Assembly (NCBI RefSeq): GCF_001625695.1
Contig: NZ_AUXY01000080.1
Location: forward strand, 1 to 64,000
Length of the DNA: 64,000 nt
Reading direction: 5' to 3'
Origin: Pseudoalteromonas luteoviolacea H33-S
Lineage (GTDB): Bacteria; Pseudomonadota; Gammaproteobacteria; Enterobacterales; Alteromonadaceae
The position numbers were made by a program, and so were the translations under genes. Of this stretch, positions 55,556-64,000 are shown one piece after another; the first letter of the stretch is position 1; every line of letters starts with the position of its first letter. Under the pieces are notes generated by a model. It was not told where the DNA came from and searched no databases. It saw only the letters and a list, made by a program, of their open reading frames with translations.

Positions 55556-56644
55556 CTAGTTTTTCTTTTGTCGCAACTGATCAGGCGAAAAATCATACGA
55601 CTTTAATGTAGTGTCTAAAATACTTAGGCTTTTATAATTTAACTTTGACCAATCCGGTGAAGAAGAAATCCAAAGGTACTCATCGACATTCTCAAGTGTA
55701 ATAGCGGATAAGTGAAATGTAATTGCGCTGTTTTCTTGCCAGTATTTTACGCCGTTATGAAAGTCAAAGATAGAAACCAGCGCCCATCCTCCCATCATAA
55801 AATGCCCGCCAACTGACGCTGATAATGCGCCTTTATCAATTAAAGCTAAACTATCTGGTAGCCAATCAAACCCGCCAATAGCAACCTTACCCGCATCGTT
55901 TTTAACTAATTGGCGGACTGCAGTCTGCGCGCCCATCGCCATCAAATCTGACGCACTCCATATAATGTGTGTTTGCGGATATCGTTTAAATAAACGCTTA
56001 GTTTTTGAGTAAGCTTGTTCTTTGGACCAACTGGCATGTACTGTCTGCTGCAAATTTATATTATGTTGTTTGAAATAATCTGCCGCCCCTTGATTGCGCT
56101 TATCCGACTCACTGCCGTAGTGCCCATTAATGGCTAACCCATTTACCTGCCCTTTGTGACCACCAGCAAGTACACTTTGATGTAATGATTTTGCTAAATC
56201 ATAACCCGCTTGGTAGTTATCAAAAAAAACCTCTCCTAACCAATGCTCAAAGCGCTCTTTTGGAATGCCTATTTCTTCTTTTTCGAGCCCAGTAATTGTC
56301 TGCTCTAACGTAATAAACTTAATGCCATAGTTGTTTAACATGGTGAGCGTTTGCTCTGCACCACCGGGATAAAGCATCAATATCACATAATCTGGGCTTG
56401 CTCGATAATCTAGATATTTTTTCAGCTCAGCAAGCTGAATATGGCGATTGCCATCACCGTAAATCACATCAATATTGATATCGAGTTGTGCAGCCGCCTC
56501 TTGCGTTATTTTTTGTACTTTCCCCCAAAAGGGCTCCCCCTCTAAAGATGGATTTACAAGCAGCACAGAAAAATTGTTTTTAGCATAAGACGTAAACGAA
56601 ACAGCCAGCGCAAACATTAGAAACAACACTTTTATCGAAGACAT
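55556..56644 (-). CDS. Periplasmic sugar-binding-like (Peripla_BP_4) protein
   Basis: This is a 362-residue exported protein (signal MSSIKVLFLMFALAVSFTSYA). It has the RbsB/LuxP-type fold: NFSVLLVNPSLEGEPFWGKVQKITQEAAAQLDINIDVIYGDGNRHIQLAELKKYL and QVNGLAINGHYGSESDKRNQGAADYFKQ, then HIIWSASDLMAMGAQTAVRQL and VAIGGFDWLPDSLALI. No ABC permease or ATPase is beside it; it follows a DUF418 membrane gene by 1 base. It may therefore serve signalling rather than transport. Ligand unknown. Confidence 0.85.
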   Translation of the reverse strand: MSSIKVLFLMFALAVSFTSYAKNNFSVLLVNPSLEGEPFWGKVQKITQEAAAQLDINIDVIYGDGNRHIQLAELKKYLDYRASPDYVILMLYPGGAEQTLTMLNNYGIKFITLEQTITGLEKEEIGIPKERFEHWLGEVFFDNYQAGYDLAKSLHQSVLAGGHKGQVNGLAINGHYGSESDKRNQGAADYFKQHNINLQQTVHASWSKEQAYSKTKRLFKRYPQTHIIWSASDLMAMGAQTAVRQLVKNDAGKVAIGGFDWLPDSLALIDKGALSASVGGHFMMGGWALVSIFDFHNGVKYWQENSAITFHLSAITLENVDEYLWISSSPDWSKLNYKSLSILDTTLKSYDFSPDQLRQKKN

Positions 56645-57736
56645 TTAATACTCTCTTCTATTCAAATAGTTCTGACAGTGAGCAAACACAACTTCGGCGG
56701 GCCCTCTTATAGATTTAAATTTAAACCACCACACTACTGCCAATTGTAGAATAGTAAAGCCAATAAATAGTAAAAAATAGTCTGTTTGCGTGAAATAAAT
56801 TTTCCACGTTGGAAAGGCAAATTGAAAAAGCACTACACCCACCAAGGATTGCAACAAGTACAGTGATAATGAGTTACGCCCAACATATGACAAAAGTGAC
56901 ACGCTCGTATCAAAAGGTTGTTTGTGTTTGAGTACTAAACAAATTAAAGCAATGCTAAATGGTATAGCACATAGCCAATTTAGTAAGTCATAAACTAAGC
57001 GATGTTGCTCTGCAAAGTTCAAACGCGCTATAAGCGAGCCAAAAATAGATAGAGGGATCAGAATGAATATACAAACAAATCTTGAAAGATGGACTTTACT
57101 CATCCAATACAAGCGATAAATCAAAACGCCAATCAGCATCAAGCCAAATATGTACCAAAGCGTGATGGTAGGTAGTAAAGCCACCATAGCTAGAAAATTT
57201 TTAACATTAAATTGCAGTAACTCAAGGACAGTAAACCCGATTTTGTCTAAGTTGATAAGCTCCTGCTCTATACTTGTATCGCCACTTTGCAAAATAAGTA
57301 AGATAAGGGTGAGTATAGGAATGAATATCGCGCAAACGGCCAGTTTAATAAGTGTAGAAGACTTTAACTTAATAACAGCAAGAACCAGCAAACCTGATAC
57401 AGCGTAGTTTAACAAAATATCACCAGGCCATACTACAAAGCCATGTATACAACCCAAAAAGCCAAGTACTAATAGTCTGTTTTTTATAATTTTAGTGCTC
57501 TTTGTTCCGTACTTCTCATACAGCAGACAAATCGATACGCCAAATAGGATACTAAAAATAGTCCTAAACTTTCCATGTGCAAATATATCAACAAGATAAA
57601 TTAGTAGATTATCAGACCATGCGCTGCTTGGAGCCATAGCGCCCGACGTGAAATTGGCCATGTAAATCAGATTTGTAAGGGGCAAGCCGAGCAAAGCGAT
57701 GCCCCTTAAAAAATCAATAGAGTCTACTCTTTGCAT
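56645..57736 (-). CDS. DUF418 polytopic membrane protein
   Basis: This is a 363-residue inner-membrane protein with about nine to ten hydrophobic segments. The N-terminal RVDSIDFLRGIALLGLPLTNLIYMANF and the HGKFRTIFSILFGVSICLLYEKYG segment are typical of DUF418, which relates to heparan-alpha-glucosaminide acyltransferase-like proteins; the C-terminal YVGRNSLSLYLLQSLVGVVLFQF is also characteristic. Reaction unknown. It overlaps the EAL/HDOD gene by one base upstream and abuts the binding-protein gene downstream, giving a three-gene transcription unit. Confidence 0.85.
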   Translation of the reverse strand: MQRVDSIDFLRGIALLGLPLTNLIYMANFTSGAMAPSSAWSDNLLIYLVDIFAHGKFRTIFSILFGVSICLLYEKYGTKSTKIIKNRLLVLGFLGCIHGFVVWPGDILLNYAVSGLLVLAVIKLKSSTLIKLAVCAIFIPILTLILLILQSGDTSIEQELINLDKIGFTVLELLQFNVKNFLAMVALLPTITLWYIFGLMLIGVLIYRLYWMSKVHLSRFVCIFILIPLSIFGSLIARLNFAEQHRLVYDLLNWLCAIPFSIALICLVLKHKQPFDTSVSLLSYVGRNSLSLYLLQSLVGVVLFQFAFPTWKIYFTQTDYFLLFIGFTILQLAVVWWFKFKSIRGPAEVVFAHCQNYLNRREY

Positions 57737-58953
57737 TAATAAACATGGTCACGATACATATCAGCCCAGTTTACAGCCTGGGCATGAAAATCAGGAAGGT
57801 TTTCGTCCGAAATATTCAACATAGTGCATGCCTCCTGCATAGCCCACCAGCTGCCACTTTCATAAGCTTTTACTGTATTTAATATATAATACAAAGTGTT
57901 AGGCTCTCCAATCAAGGCATCCCTAAGCACTTCAGGAAAGGGTAAACGCTCCACAACGACATCCATCGGCTTATCTAAAATAGCGTCTAAAAGAGAAAAT
58001 AGTCCTGTTAGAAAGCTCATGCCTGCTAAAGAAGGAGCGACTTGTCGACTTAGTAATTCACAAAAGCGCGAACGTACAATGCTTAATCGTGTTAACTCCG
58101 TTGGTTTTGTTTCAGCAACATGCGCAGTCATAATAAGGTTAACAAACTTAATAATTCGCTCATGTCCCAAATAAACTAAGGCCTGCTTTAATGACTCTAT
58201 GCGATTTTTGATAGGGAATACACCTGAATTGATCAACCTAAGTAATTTATAAGCCAGCGCAGTATCCTGAGCAAACAGCTCTGCGATCCGTGGAATATTC
58301 ATATTTGGCTTCAATGCTTCCGCATAAATAAGCATCACAATGGCGTAATTAATTTCGATATCATTTTGCGCAATCATTGTCGGCTTTGCGAAAAAATAAC
58401 CCTGGAAGAAGCTGAACCCCATTTTTTTAGCGTTTAAGAATTCTTCTTCAGTTTCTACTTTTTCAGCTAAAAGCTTCAAGTTTTTACGCGTTTTAAGTTG
58501 GTTTACTAATGGCTCGATTTCTTCAAGCGGGGTTTCAACGAGGTCGAACTTAATTAACCTTACCAATTTTAAAAACGGTTCCCACTCTTTTGAGTAAGTA
58601 AAGTCATCAAGCGCCAAACGATAATTATTGTGAAAAAGCTGTCGTACCTTTTCATAATTTTTAGTAGTCGGTGGAATAGTTTCCAATAGCTCTAAAATCA
58701 CATCATCAGCGGGCAAAAACTGTGCAAGCTCTTGATTTAAAGAATCTTCTCCTATGTTTATTAGTGCTTTTTTCCCTGAAGTTAAGTAACGAGTGCCCAG
58801 ATTAAGCTGGTTATCCATAATTAACTTTGCTGTAGCAGCATTTTCAGCGACATTAGGAAAGCTGTTTTTTGTGCCATCACGAAACAATAGCTCATAAGCT
58901 ACCACGTGCTTTTTGCGATTAAAAATGGCCTGCCGAGCCACAAACACTTTCAA
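57736..58953 (-). CDS. EAL- and HDOD-domain signalling protein
   Basis: This is a 405-residue protein. Residues about 1-200 are a divergent EAL domain (FVARQAIFNRKKHVVAYELLFRDG, INIGEDSL, ILELLETIPPT, LALDDFTYSKEW, LLAEKVETEEEF). The EAL motif is ELL, as in the YuxH-type family that usually lacks c-di-GMP hydrolysis. Residues about 205-400 are an HDOD domain (IPRIAELFAQDTALAYKLLRLINSGVFPIKNRIESLKQALVYLGHERIIKFVNLIMTAH). It probably acts as a signal-output adaptor. It heads a unit with the DUF418 and binding-protein genes. Confidence 0.88.
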   Translation of the reverse strand: MKVFVARQAIFNRKKHVVAYELLFRDGTKNSFPNVAENAATAKLIMDNQLNLGTRYLTSGKKALINIGEDSLNQELAQFLPADDVILELLETIPPTTKNYEKVRQLFHNNYRLALDDFTYSKEWEPFLKLVRLIKFDLVETPLEEIEPLVNQLKTRKNLKLLAEKVETEEEFLNAKKMGFSFFQGYFFAKPTMIAQNDIEINYAIVMLIYAEALKPNMNIPRIAELFAQDTALAYKLLRLINSGVFPIKNRIESLKQALVYLGHERIIKFVNLIMTAHVAETKPTELTRLSIVRSRFCELLSRQVAPSLAGMSFLTGLFSLLDAILDKPMDVVVERLPFPEVLRDALIGEPNTLYYILNTVKAYESGSWWAMQEACTMLNISDENLPDFHAQAVNWADMYRDHVY

Positions 58954-59081
58954 ATCATCGCTCCTAGCTATACTGTTCCAATAACAGTACTTTAGTTTTA
59001 TTCTTTTTTATTATTTTAACCCGAATTTCTGATAAATAAAATCCAACAAAAACATTAAAGTACTAGTTTTGTGACTCTAGG

Positions 59082-59103
59082 ATGAGTAGTTTTACCTACT
59101 CAT
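59082..59103 (-). terminator. Hairpin at the end of glgA
   Basis: ATGAGTAG-TTTTAC-CTACTCAT forms an 8-bp stem that includes the glgA stop codon. On the leftward strand the following sequence is not T-rich, so this is a possible weak terminator or mRNA end structure. Confidence 0.4.
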
Positions 59104-60625
59104 ATAAATGTTCCTTGTACTGCTGTGCGCTTTTTTCCCATGTAAACCGGCTTTGAGAAGCCCTCAAAGCAATATCATTATACTCTTCTTTGCAACTATT
59201 AAATACCTTTACACATGCCTTAAACTGCTCAATTAAATTAGAGCCTTGTTGCTGTATATTGTCTCCGTAGAATGTAAAGCCATTAACATTGTGTTGTACC
59301 GTATCTGCCAGTCCCCCAACGGCATTGACTAAACATGGCTGACCCGCTCTCATTGCTAACATTTGACTAATTCCACATGGCTCGAATGAGCTTGGCATGA
59401 GAAACAGATCCCCAAGTACGTACATCAAGTCACCAACATCTTGCCCATACCCGTTTAAGTAAAGCACATTTTCATGGCGAGCCATAACTTGGGCAAATAA
59501 ATATTCTAGCGCGTGATCACCACTACCGAGAATAATCAGTCTTCCATGCTGCTCGCGCAAATAAAGAGCTAGTTGATCAATAACCATATTGGTATCGATT
59601 CTTTGCGTCAGCAAGAATACTTTCTGGTTTGTTAAACGACCCACACTCGTTACTAGTGGCCCTGTCATTGATGACTTTTGCCATGCCAGTAACCTTTGAT
59701 GAGCTATATAGTGCACACTCTTTAGCTCAGTAGATTTTGACATCCAATTAAAAATATTTGCTTCAGCACAACGATAAAAATCATCCGTAGTCTTCTTTGG
59801 CAACGCTTTTGAGTATTCACATCCATTTAAGATTCCCACGAGCTTACCTTTGCCTGCGGCTATTTGCATATCATGCTCTAGCCCCTCACCACCAAAAAAG
59901 CCAGCCTGATGATCACTACTCCTTTGCACCTCATCGCAGTATGTAGGAGACACTAAATGTACCTTATCAGAGAGACCAATCGCTGCCCTCATAGGGTTAA
60001 AGCAATGGGGGTAAATATGGTCGCAAATCTTTTGACCATCATAACTCAAGGTGGGAAACCAAGCTTCAAGGCTAGACTCATCACCATTGAATGGTCTGAC
60101 GCCTTGTAGAGCCAAGTTGTGCACTGTAAAAACCGTTTTAACTTCCTTAAGTGCTGAAAACCTTGGGCTAAATTCTCGTAAGACAGAGACACAAGCGGCA
60201 TGCCAATCATGTAAATGCAGCACGTCGACATTGCCAATCAAACCGTGCTCAATAACTTCGCATACAGCAGCGCTAAAAAATGCGAACTTATTTGCATCAG
60301 TGTAAAATGGCCGTCCATCATCATTACAATAAACAGCACCGCCATGTTCAGAAAATAATGAGTGAGAAATCACATATTGCGATACACCACCTTCCGATTC
60401 TACCAACCACAATACAGCCGTTTCTAAATGTTGCTTAAACGGTACCGCTATATCAGCCACAAACTCTCTATCTAAACGTGCTTCACCATAGTCAGGAACA
60501 ATCACCGATGTATTGATATCCAAACGAGACAAGGCATAAGGGATGTCACGGATAACATCCGCAACACCACCAACCTTGCAATTTGGCAGCCTATCATTCT
60601 CTGCTGCCACCATTACTACATGCAT
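59096..60625 (-). CDS. glgA: Glycogen synthase GlgA
   Basis: This is a 509-residue GT5 enzyme that extends alpha-1,4-glucan from ADP-glucose. The N-terminal sugar-nucleotide loop is CKVGGVADVIRDIPYAL (KxGG, as in the family's KTGGL), with HDWHAACV, VFTVHNLALQG, the C-terminal domain ITSVGRL-type VTSVGRLTNQK and MPSSFEPCGISQMLAMRAGQPCLVNAVGGLADTV, which holds the conserved E-P-C-G. It is downstream of glgC by 9 bases and last in the glgP-glgC-glgA run. Confidence 0.95.
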   Translation of the reverse strand: MHVVMVAAENDRLPNCKVGGVADVIRDIPYALSRLDINTSVIVPDYGEARLDREFVADIAVPFKQHLETAVLWLVESEGGVSQYVISHSLFSEHGGAVYCNDDGRPFYTDANKFAFFSAAVCEVIEHGLIGNVDVLHLHDWHAACVSVLREFSPRFSALKEVKTVFTVHNLALQGVRPFNGDESSLEAWFPTLSYDGQKICDHIYPHCFNPMRAAIGLSDKVHLVSPTYCDEVQRSSDHQAGFFGGEGLEHDMQIAAGKGKLVGILNGCEYSKALPKKTTDDFYRCAEANIFNWMSKSTELKSVHYIAHQRLLAWQKSSMTGPLVTSVGRLTNQKVFLLTQRIDTNMVIDQLALYLREQHGRLIILGSGDHALEYLFAQVMARHENVLYLNGYGQDVGDLMYVLGDLFLMPSSFEPCGISQMLAMRAGQPCLVNAVGGLADTVQHNVNGFTFYGDNIQQQGSNLIEQFKACVKVFNSCKEEYNDIALRASQSRFTWEKSAQQYKEHLYE

Positions 60626-60634
60626 ACTTTACCC

Positions 60635-61933
60635 TTAGGCGCTTTCTAATTTTGACTCAGTTGGTTTCTGACTAGCTTGCAAAGCTGCAAGCATATCTCG
60701 GGTCACTAGAACAATGCCCTTATTTGAAACTCTAAATCCGTTACTGCGGTCCTCCTCAGGATCGAAACCAATTCGCATTCCGGTTGGGATCTCACAACTT
60801 CTATCAATAATTGCATTTCGAATCTTACAATGTCGGTTTATTTTAACACCTGGCAATACGACTGCGCCTTCTATTTCGCAATAAGAATGCACATGAACAT
60901 TTGAAAATAATAGAGATTTCCGAACAATTGAACCCGATATGATACACCCACCTGAGACAGTAGAGTCCACCGCCATACCCCGCCTATTTTCATCATCAAA
61001 AATAAACTTCGCTGGCGGGAGCTGCTCCTGATAGGTCCATATAGGCCAAGATGGATCATACAAATCTAACTGTGGCTGAACTGATACCAGCTCCATATTG
61101 GCTTCCCAAAATGAGTCGATTGTTCCCACATCACGCCAATAAGGTTGACCGGGGTGGCTCGGATCTCTAAATGGGAAAGCAAATACATTATGCTCTTCAA
61201 TGATGGATGGAATAATATCGTGACCAAAATCGCGGCCAGAGCCTTCTCTTTGCGCATCTCGTTTTAACTGCTCAAATAAGAACTCCGTATTAAACACATA
61301 GTTACCCATTGATGCTAAACATGTGCCCGGTTTGCCAGGAATGGATGTTGGTTCTGCTGGCTTTTCATCAAACCGTCTGACACGCTTACCTTCGTCAACA
61401 GTCATAACACCAAATGTGTTTGCCGCCTCTTCACAGTCTACTTCGATACAACACACGGTCATGTCAGCACCTGTTTCAACGTGCTTGGCGATTAATGCAC
61501 CATAATCCATTCGATACACATGGTCCCCAGATAAAATCATCACATATTTAGGCAATTCATGGCGGATTATATCCATATTCTGAAATACAGCATCCGCCGT
61601 ACCACAATACCATTCATCACCATAACGCTGTGATGCAGGCAAAATCTCTACAGATTCTCCTAGTTCTTTTTTAAAATGCCCCCAAGCGCGATTAACATGT
61701 CTGATCAACGAGTGAGATTTGTACTGTGTTGCAATTCCAACTCGGCGTATTCCAGAGTTAATGCAATTAGACAATGGAAAATCAATTATTCTGTGCTTAC
61801 CACCAAAATACACCGCTGGCTTTGCACGCCAATCGGTTAACTCGTGCAACCGACTGCCACGTCCACCTGCAAGGATCAATGCATAAGTGTCTCTTGTCAG
61901 GTTACTTATATAACGGTTTGCATAACTCGGCAT
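60635..61933 (-). CDS. glgC: Glucose-1-phosphate adenylyltransferase GlgC
   Basis: This is a 432-residue ADP-glucose pyrophosphorylase, the committed step of glycogen synthesis. The N-terminal nucleotidyltransferase motif is [39 protein letters not shown]; other family segments are [30 protein letters not shown]-type RFDEKPAEP and [17 protein letters not shown]. The C-terminal left-handed beta-helix follows ([19 protein letters not shown] and repeats). Allosteric control by glycolytic intermediates is expected from the family. Confidence 0.96.
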   Translation of the reverse strand: MPSYANRYISNLTRDTYALILAGGRGSRLHELTDWRAKPAVYFGGKHRIIDFPLSNCINSGIRRVGIATQYKSHSLIRHVNRAWGHFKKELGESVEILPASQRYGDEWYCGTADAVFQNMDIIRHELPKYVMILSGDHVYRMDYGALIAKHVETGADMTVCCIEVDCEEAANTFGVMTVDEGKRVRRFDEKPAEPTSIPGKPGTCLASMGNYVFNTEFLFEQLKRDAQREGSGRDFGHDIIPSIIEEHNVFAFPFRDPSHPGQPYWRDVGTIDSFWEANMELVSVQPQLDLYDPSWPIWTYQEQLPPAKFIFDDENRRGMAVDSTVSGGCIISGSIVRKSLLFSNVHVHSYCEIEGAVVLPGVKINRHCKIRNAIIDRSCEIPTGMRIGFDPEEDRSNGFRVSNKGIVLVTRDMLAALQASQKPTESKLESA

Positions 61934-61963
61934 TTCTTATCTCCATATTATTGTTCGTGGCGG

Positions 61964-64000
61964 TTACTGCATTGGTTTTAATCGCCAAATCTCTTCGCTG
62001 TATTGGGAAATCGTACGATCGCTAGAAAAAGTGCCACTAGCTGCTGTATTTAAAATACTCATACGATTCCACAATGTCTTATTCGTATAACTTTGCGCAG
62101 CCCGCTTTTGGGCATCAAAATAACTTTCAAAATCCTGTGCAACTAACCAAGGGTCATTCGGGCTAGTTATAGATGCAATAATGTCGTTGAATAGATTGGG
62201 TTCAAAGAGGTTAAAGTGACCACTTTCAAGTAGTTTCATGGCATTTTTTAAGGGTTCAAATCCGTTGATAATACTTGTTGGGTCATAATGCTGCCTCACT
62301 TGGCAGGCCTGTTCTGCTGTAACGCCAAACAAGAAAAAGTTGTCATCCCCAACCTGCTCCCTAATTTCTATATTTGCGCCATCTAGCGTCCCAATTGTCA
62401 CAGCACCATTCATCATGAACTTCATGTTGCCTGTACCACTGGCTTCTTTACCCGCAGTTGATATTTGCTGCGAAAGATCCGTAGCAGCGCAAATCGTTTC
62501 CATCGCTGTGACATTATAATTTGGTAAAAAAGCAACTCTTAAATATGGTTTAGCTGCATTGTCTTTATTGACGACATTAGCCACATTATTAATTAGCTTG
62601 ATAATCAATTTGGCCATGTAATATCCAGGAGCCGCCTTACCACCAAACAATACGCATCTAGGTACCATATCTTTCACGTCACCTCTGCGGATCTGATCGT
62701 ATAACGCAATGACATGTAAAATATTTAATAGTTGCCTTTTGTACTCATGAATACGCTTTACTTGCACATCAAATATCATGCTTGTATCAAACTCTACATT
62801 ACATCGCGCTTTAACCAGCTCAGCTAACTTATCTTTGTTACTTTCTTTAACTTTTTGCCACTGTGTGTGAAATGCAGGTTTGTCATAGTATCTTCTGATG
62901 GCACTGATCTCTGAAAAATCCGCTTGCCACCCCTCTCCTATTTTATCCGTGATCAGGTCAGCTAAATCAGGATTGCAATGGGCAAGCCACCTTCTTGGTG
63001 TCACACCGTTAGTCTTATTGTTAAACTTGTTAGGCCACAGATTATAAAAGGTGTTAAACAGTCCTGATTTAAGCAGCTCTGTGTGCAAAGCGGCCACGCC
63101 ATTGACTGAAAAACTGCCTACAATTGCTAGATAAGCCATTCTGATTTGAGGTTCAGGACCCTCTTCGATTAAAGAAAGTTGCCTTTGCTTTTCTACATCT
63201 CCTGGCCACATGAGTGCAACCTCAGCTAAGAAACGCGCATTAATCTCAAAAATGATTTCCATCACTCTTGGCAACAAACGACTGAACAAAGGCACCGACC
63301 ATTTTTCTAACGCTTCAGGTAGCAAGGTATGATTGGTATATGCCATTGTTGATGTAGTGATTTTCCAAGCATCATCCCACTCCATTTCATGCTCATCCAG
63401 TAACAAACGCATAAGTTCAGCAACCGCAACACTTGGGTGTGTATCGTTAAGTTGAAAAACGTGATACTGAGCAAAGTCGCTAAAATCACTACCATGCTGT
63501 TCTGCCCACTGATGGAGAATATCTTGTAAACTGGCACTAGATAAAAAGTATTGCTGGCGAAGCCTCAATTCTTTCCCGTTTTCACTGGCATCATTAGGGT
63601 AAAGCACCATGGTAATTTGCTCAGCAAGGTTTTTCTTAGCAACGGCTTCTGAGTAACTGCCAGCATTGAATTCTTTGAGATTAAATTCATCTGTTGCTTC
63701 TGACTTCCATAATCTAAGCGTATTTACAACGCCATTACGATAGCCAGGGATAGGAACATCAAAAGGAACTGCTAACACATCCTGAGAATTCACCCACTGA
63801 TGATGGATCCGGCCATGCTTATCGGTATGTGTTTCGACATTACCGAAGAACTTAACAATCTTCGCTTGCTCAGGCGCGCTTAACTCCCAAGGGTGACCTT
63901 CACGTAACCATTTATCAGGCTGCTCTATTTGCACGCCATGCTCAATTGATTGATTGAACATCCCATACTCATAACGAATACCGTATCCAACCACAGGTAA
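61964..64000 (-). CDS. glgP: Glycogen phosphorylase GlgP, C-terminal part (cut by window edge)
   Basis: The open frame runs to the right edge without a start, giving 678 residues of a protein that normally has about 820-840, so roughly the first 150 are outside. It begins LPVVGYGIRYEYGMFNQ, which aligns with the usual interior sequence. The PLP lysine lies in GTGNMKFMMNGAVTIGTLDGANIEI, and GVTPRRWLAHCNP plus RIHEYKRQLLN are diagnostic. It phosphorolyses glycogen to glucose-1-phosphate and heads the visible glgP-glgC-glgA unit; 30 bases separate it from glgC. Confidence 0.95.
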   Translation of the reverse strand, partial: LPVVGYGIRYEYGMFNQSIEHGVQIEQPDKWLREGHPWELSAPEQAKIVKFFGNVETHTDKHGRIHHQWVNSQDVLAVPFDVPIPGYRNGVVNTLRLWKSEATDEFNLKEFNAGSYSEAVAKKNLAEQITMVLYPNDASENGKELRLRQQYFLSSASLQDILHQWAEQHGSDFSDFAQYHVFQLNDTHPSVAVAELMRLLLDEHEMEWDDAWKITTSTMAYTNHTLLPEALEKWSVPLFSRLLPRVMEIIFEINARFLAEVALMWPGDVEKQRQLSLIEEGPEPQIRMAYLAIVGSFSVNGVAALHTELLKSGLFNTFYNLWPNKFNNKTNGVTPRRWLAHCNPDLADLITDKIGEGWQADFSEISAIRRYYDKPAFHTQWQKVKESNKDKLAELVKARCNVEFDTSMIFDVQVKRIHEYKRQLLNILHVIALYDQIRRGDVKDMVPRCVLFGGKAAPGYYMAKLIIKLINNVANVVNKDNAAKPYLRVAFLPNYNVTAMETICAATDLSQQISTAGKEASGTGNMKFMMNGAVTIGTLDGANIEIREQVGDDNFFLFGVTAEQACQVRQHYDPTSIINGFEPLKNAMKLLESGHFNLFEPNLFNDIIASITSPNDPWLVAQDFESYFDAQKRAAQSYTNKTLWNRMSILNTAASGTFSSDRTISQYSEEIWRLKPMQ

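Overview
The window looks like a chromosomal segment of a marine gammaproteobacterium of the Alteromonadales, most likely Pseudoalteromonas or a close relative. This is inferred from roughly 40% GC, the gene neighbourhoods (yoaA-tsaB, hisGDCBHAFI, ppnN-xni, ilvIH) and the mix of lineage-typical families (DUF3192, DUF2878, ArsR with a long C-terminal domain). No tRNA, rRNA, insertion sequence, prophage or CRISPR array was found.

Layout. 1-9.3 kb is accessory: a cut-off gene at the left edge, a secreted M24 peptidase, a three-gene NIPSNAP / ABM-monooxygenase / DUF6058 operon divergent from its probable ArsR-type regulator, an esterase-like phytase-family protein, an XRE regulator with membrane segments, a cupin protein, a secreted NTF2-like protein and a fatty-acid desaturase. 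9.4-14.9 kb holds a PTS EIIC-EAL fusion, tsaB-yoaA and small proteins. 15.0-22.2 kb is a complete histidine operon, led by a His-rich leader peptide (MLLNLTAVHHHHHTSG) and a textbook attenuator. 22.2-27.4 kb is patchy: a lipoprotein, a UDP-galactopyranose mutase plus galactofuranosyltransferase-like pair, a 50-residue double-glycine-leader peptide with evenly spaced cysteines, a secreted protein gene broken by an in-frame stop, and a YkvA-family gene. 27.4-36.5 kb is mostly housekeeping: M61 peptidase, diguanylate cyclase, ppnN, xni, DUF3192, a large unrecognised protein and NAD-type isocitrate dehydrogenase. 36.8-39.2 kb is ilvIH behind a Leu/Val-rich leader and attenuator, followed by an HU gene.

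39.8-48.4 kb is one leftward ten-gene run: ECF sigma factor, ChrR-type zinc anti-sigma, DUF523/DUF1722, photolyase, SnoaL-like, SDR, FAD amine oxidoreductase, DUF1365, cyclopropane-fatty-acid synthase and DUF2878. By gene content it is a photo-oxidative (singlet oxygen) stress module, and a TGATCT-N16-CGTATA element lies in front of the sigma gene. 48.4-54.5 kb carries a LON-domain protein, an alkyltransferase-like protein and a LysR regulator divergent from an RND efflux pair. 54.5-59 kb has rluF, a periplasmic sugar-binding-like protein, a DUF418 membrane protein and an EAL/HDOD protein. The right end is a leftward glycogen operon, glgP (cut by the window), glgC and glgA.

The least explained items are the double-glycine peptide at 25.8 kb, the interrupted secreted gene beside it, the 561-residue protein at 33.6 kb, and the ArsR-controlled mini-operon with its perfect palindromic operator.
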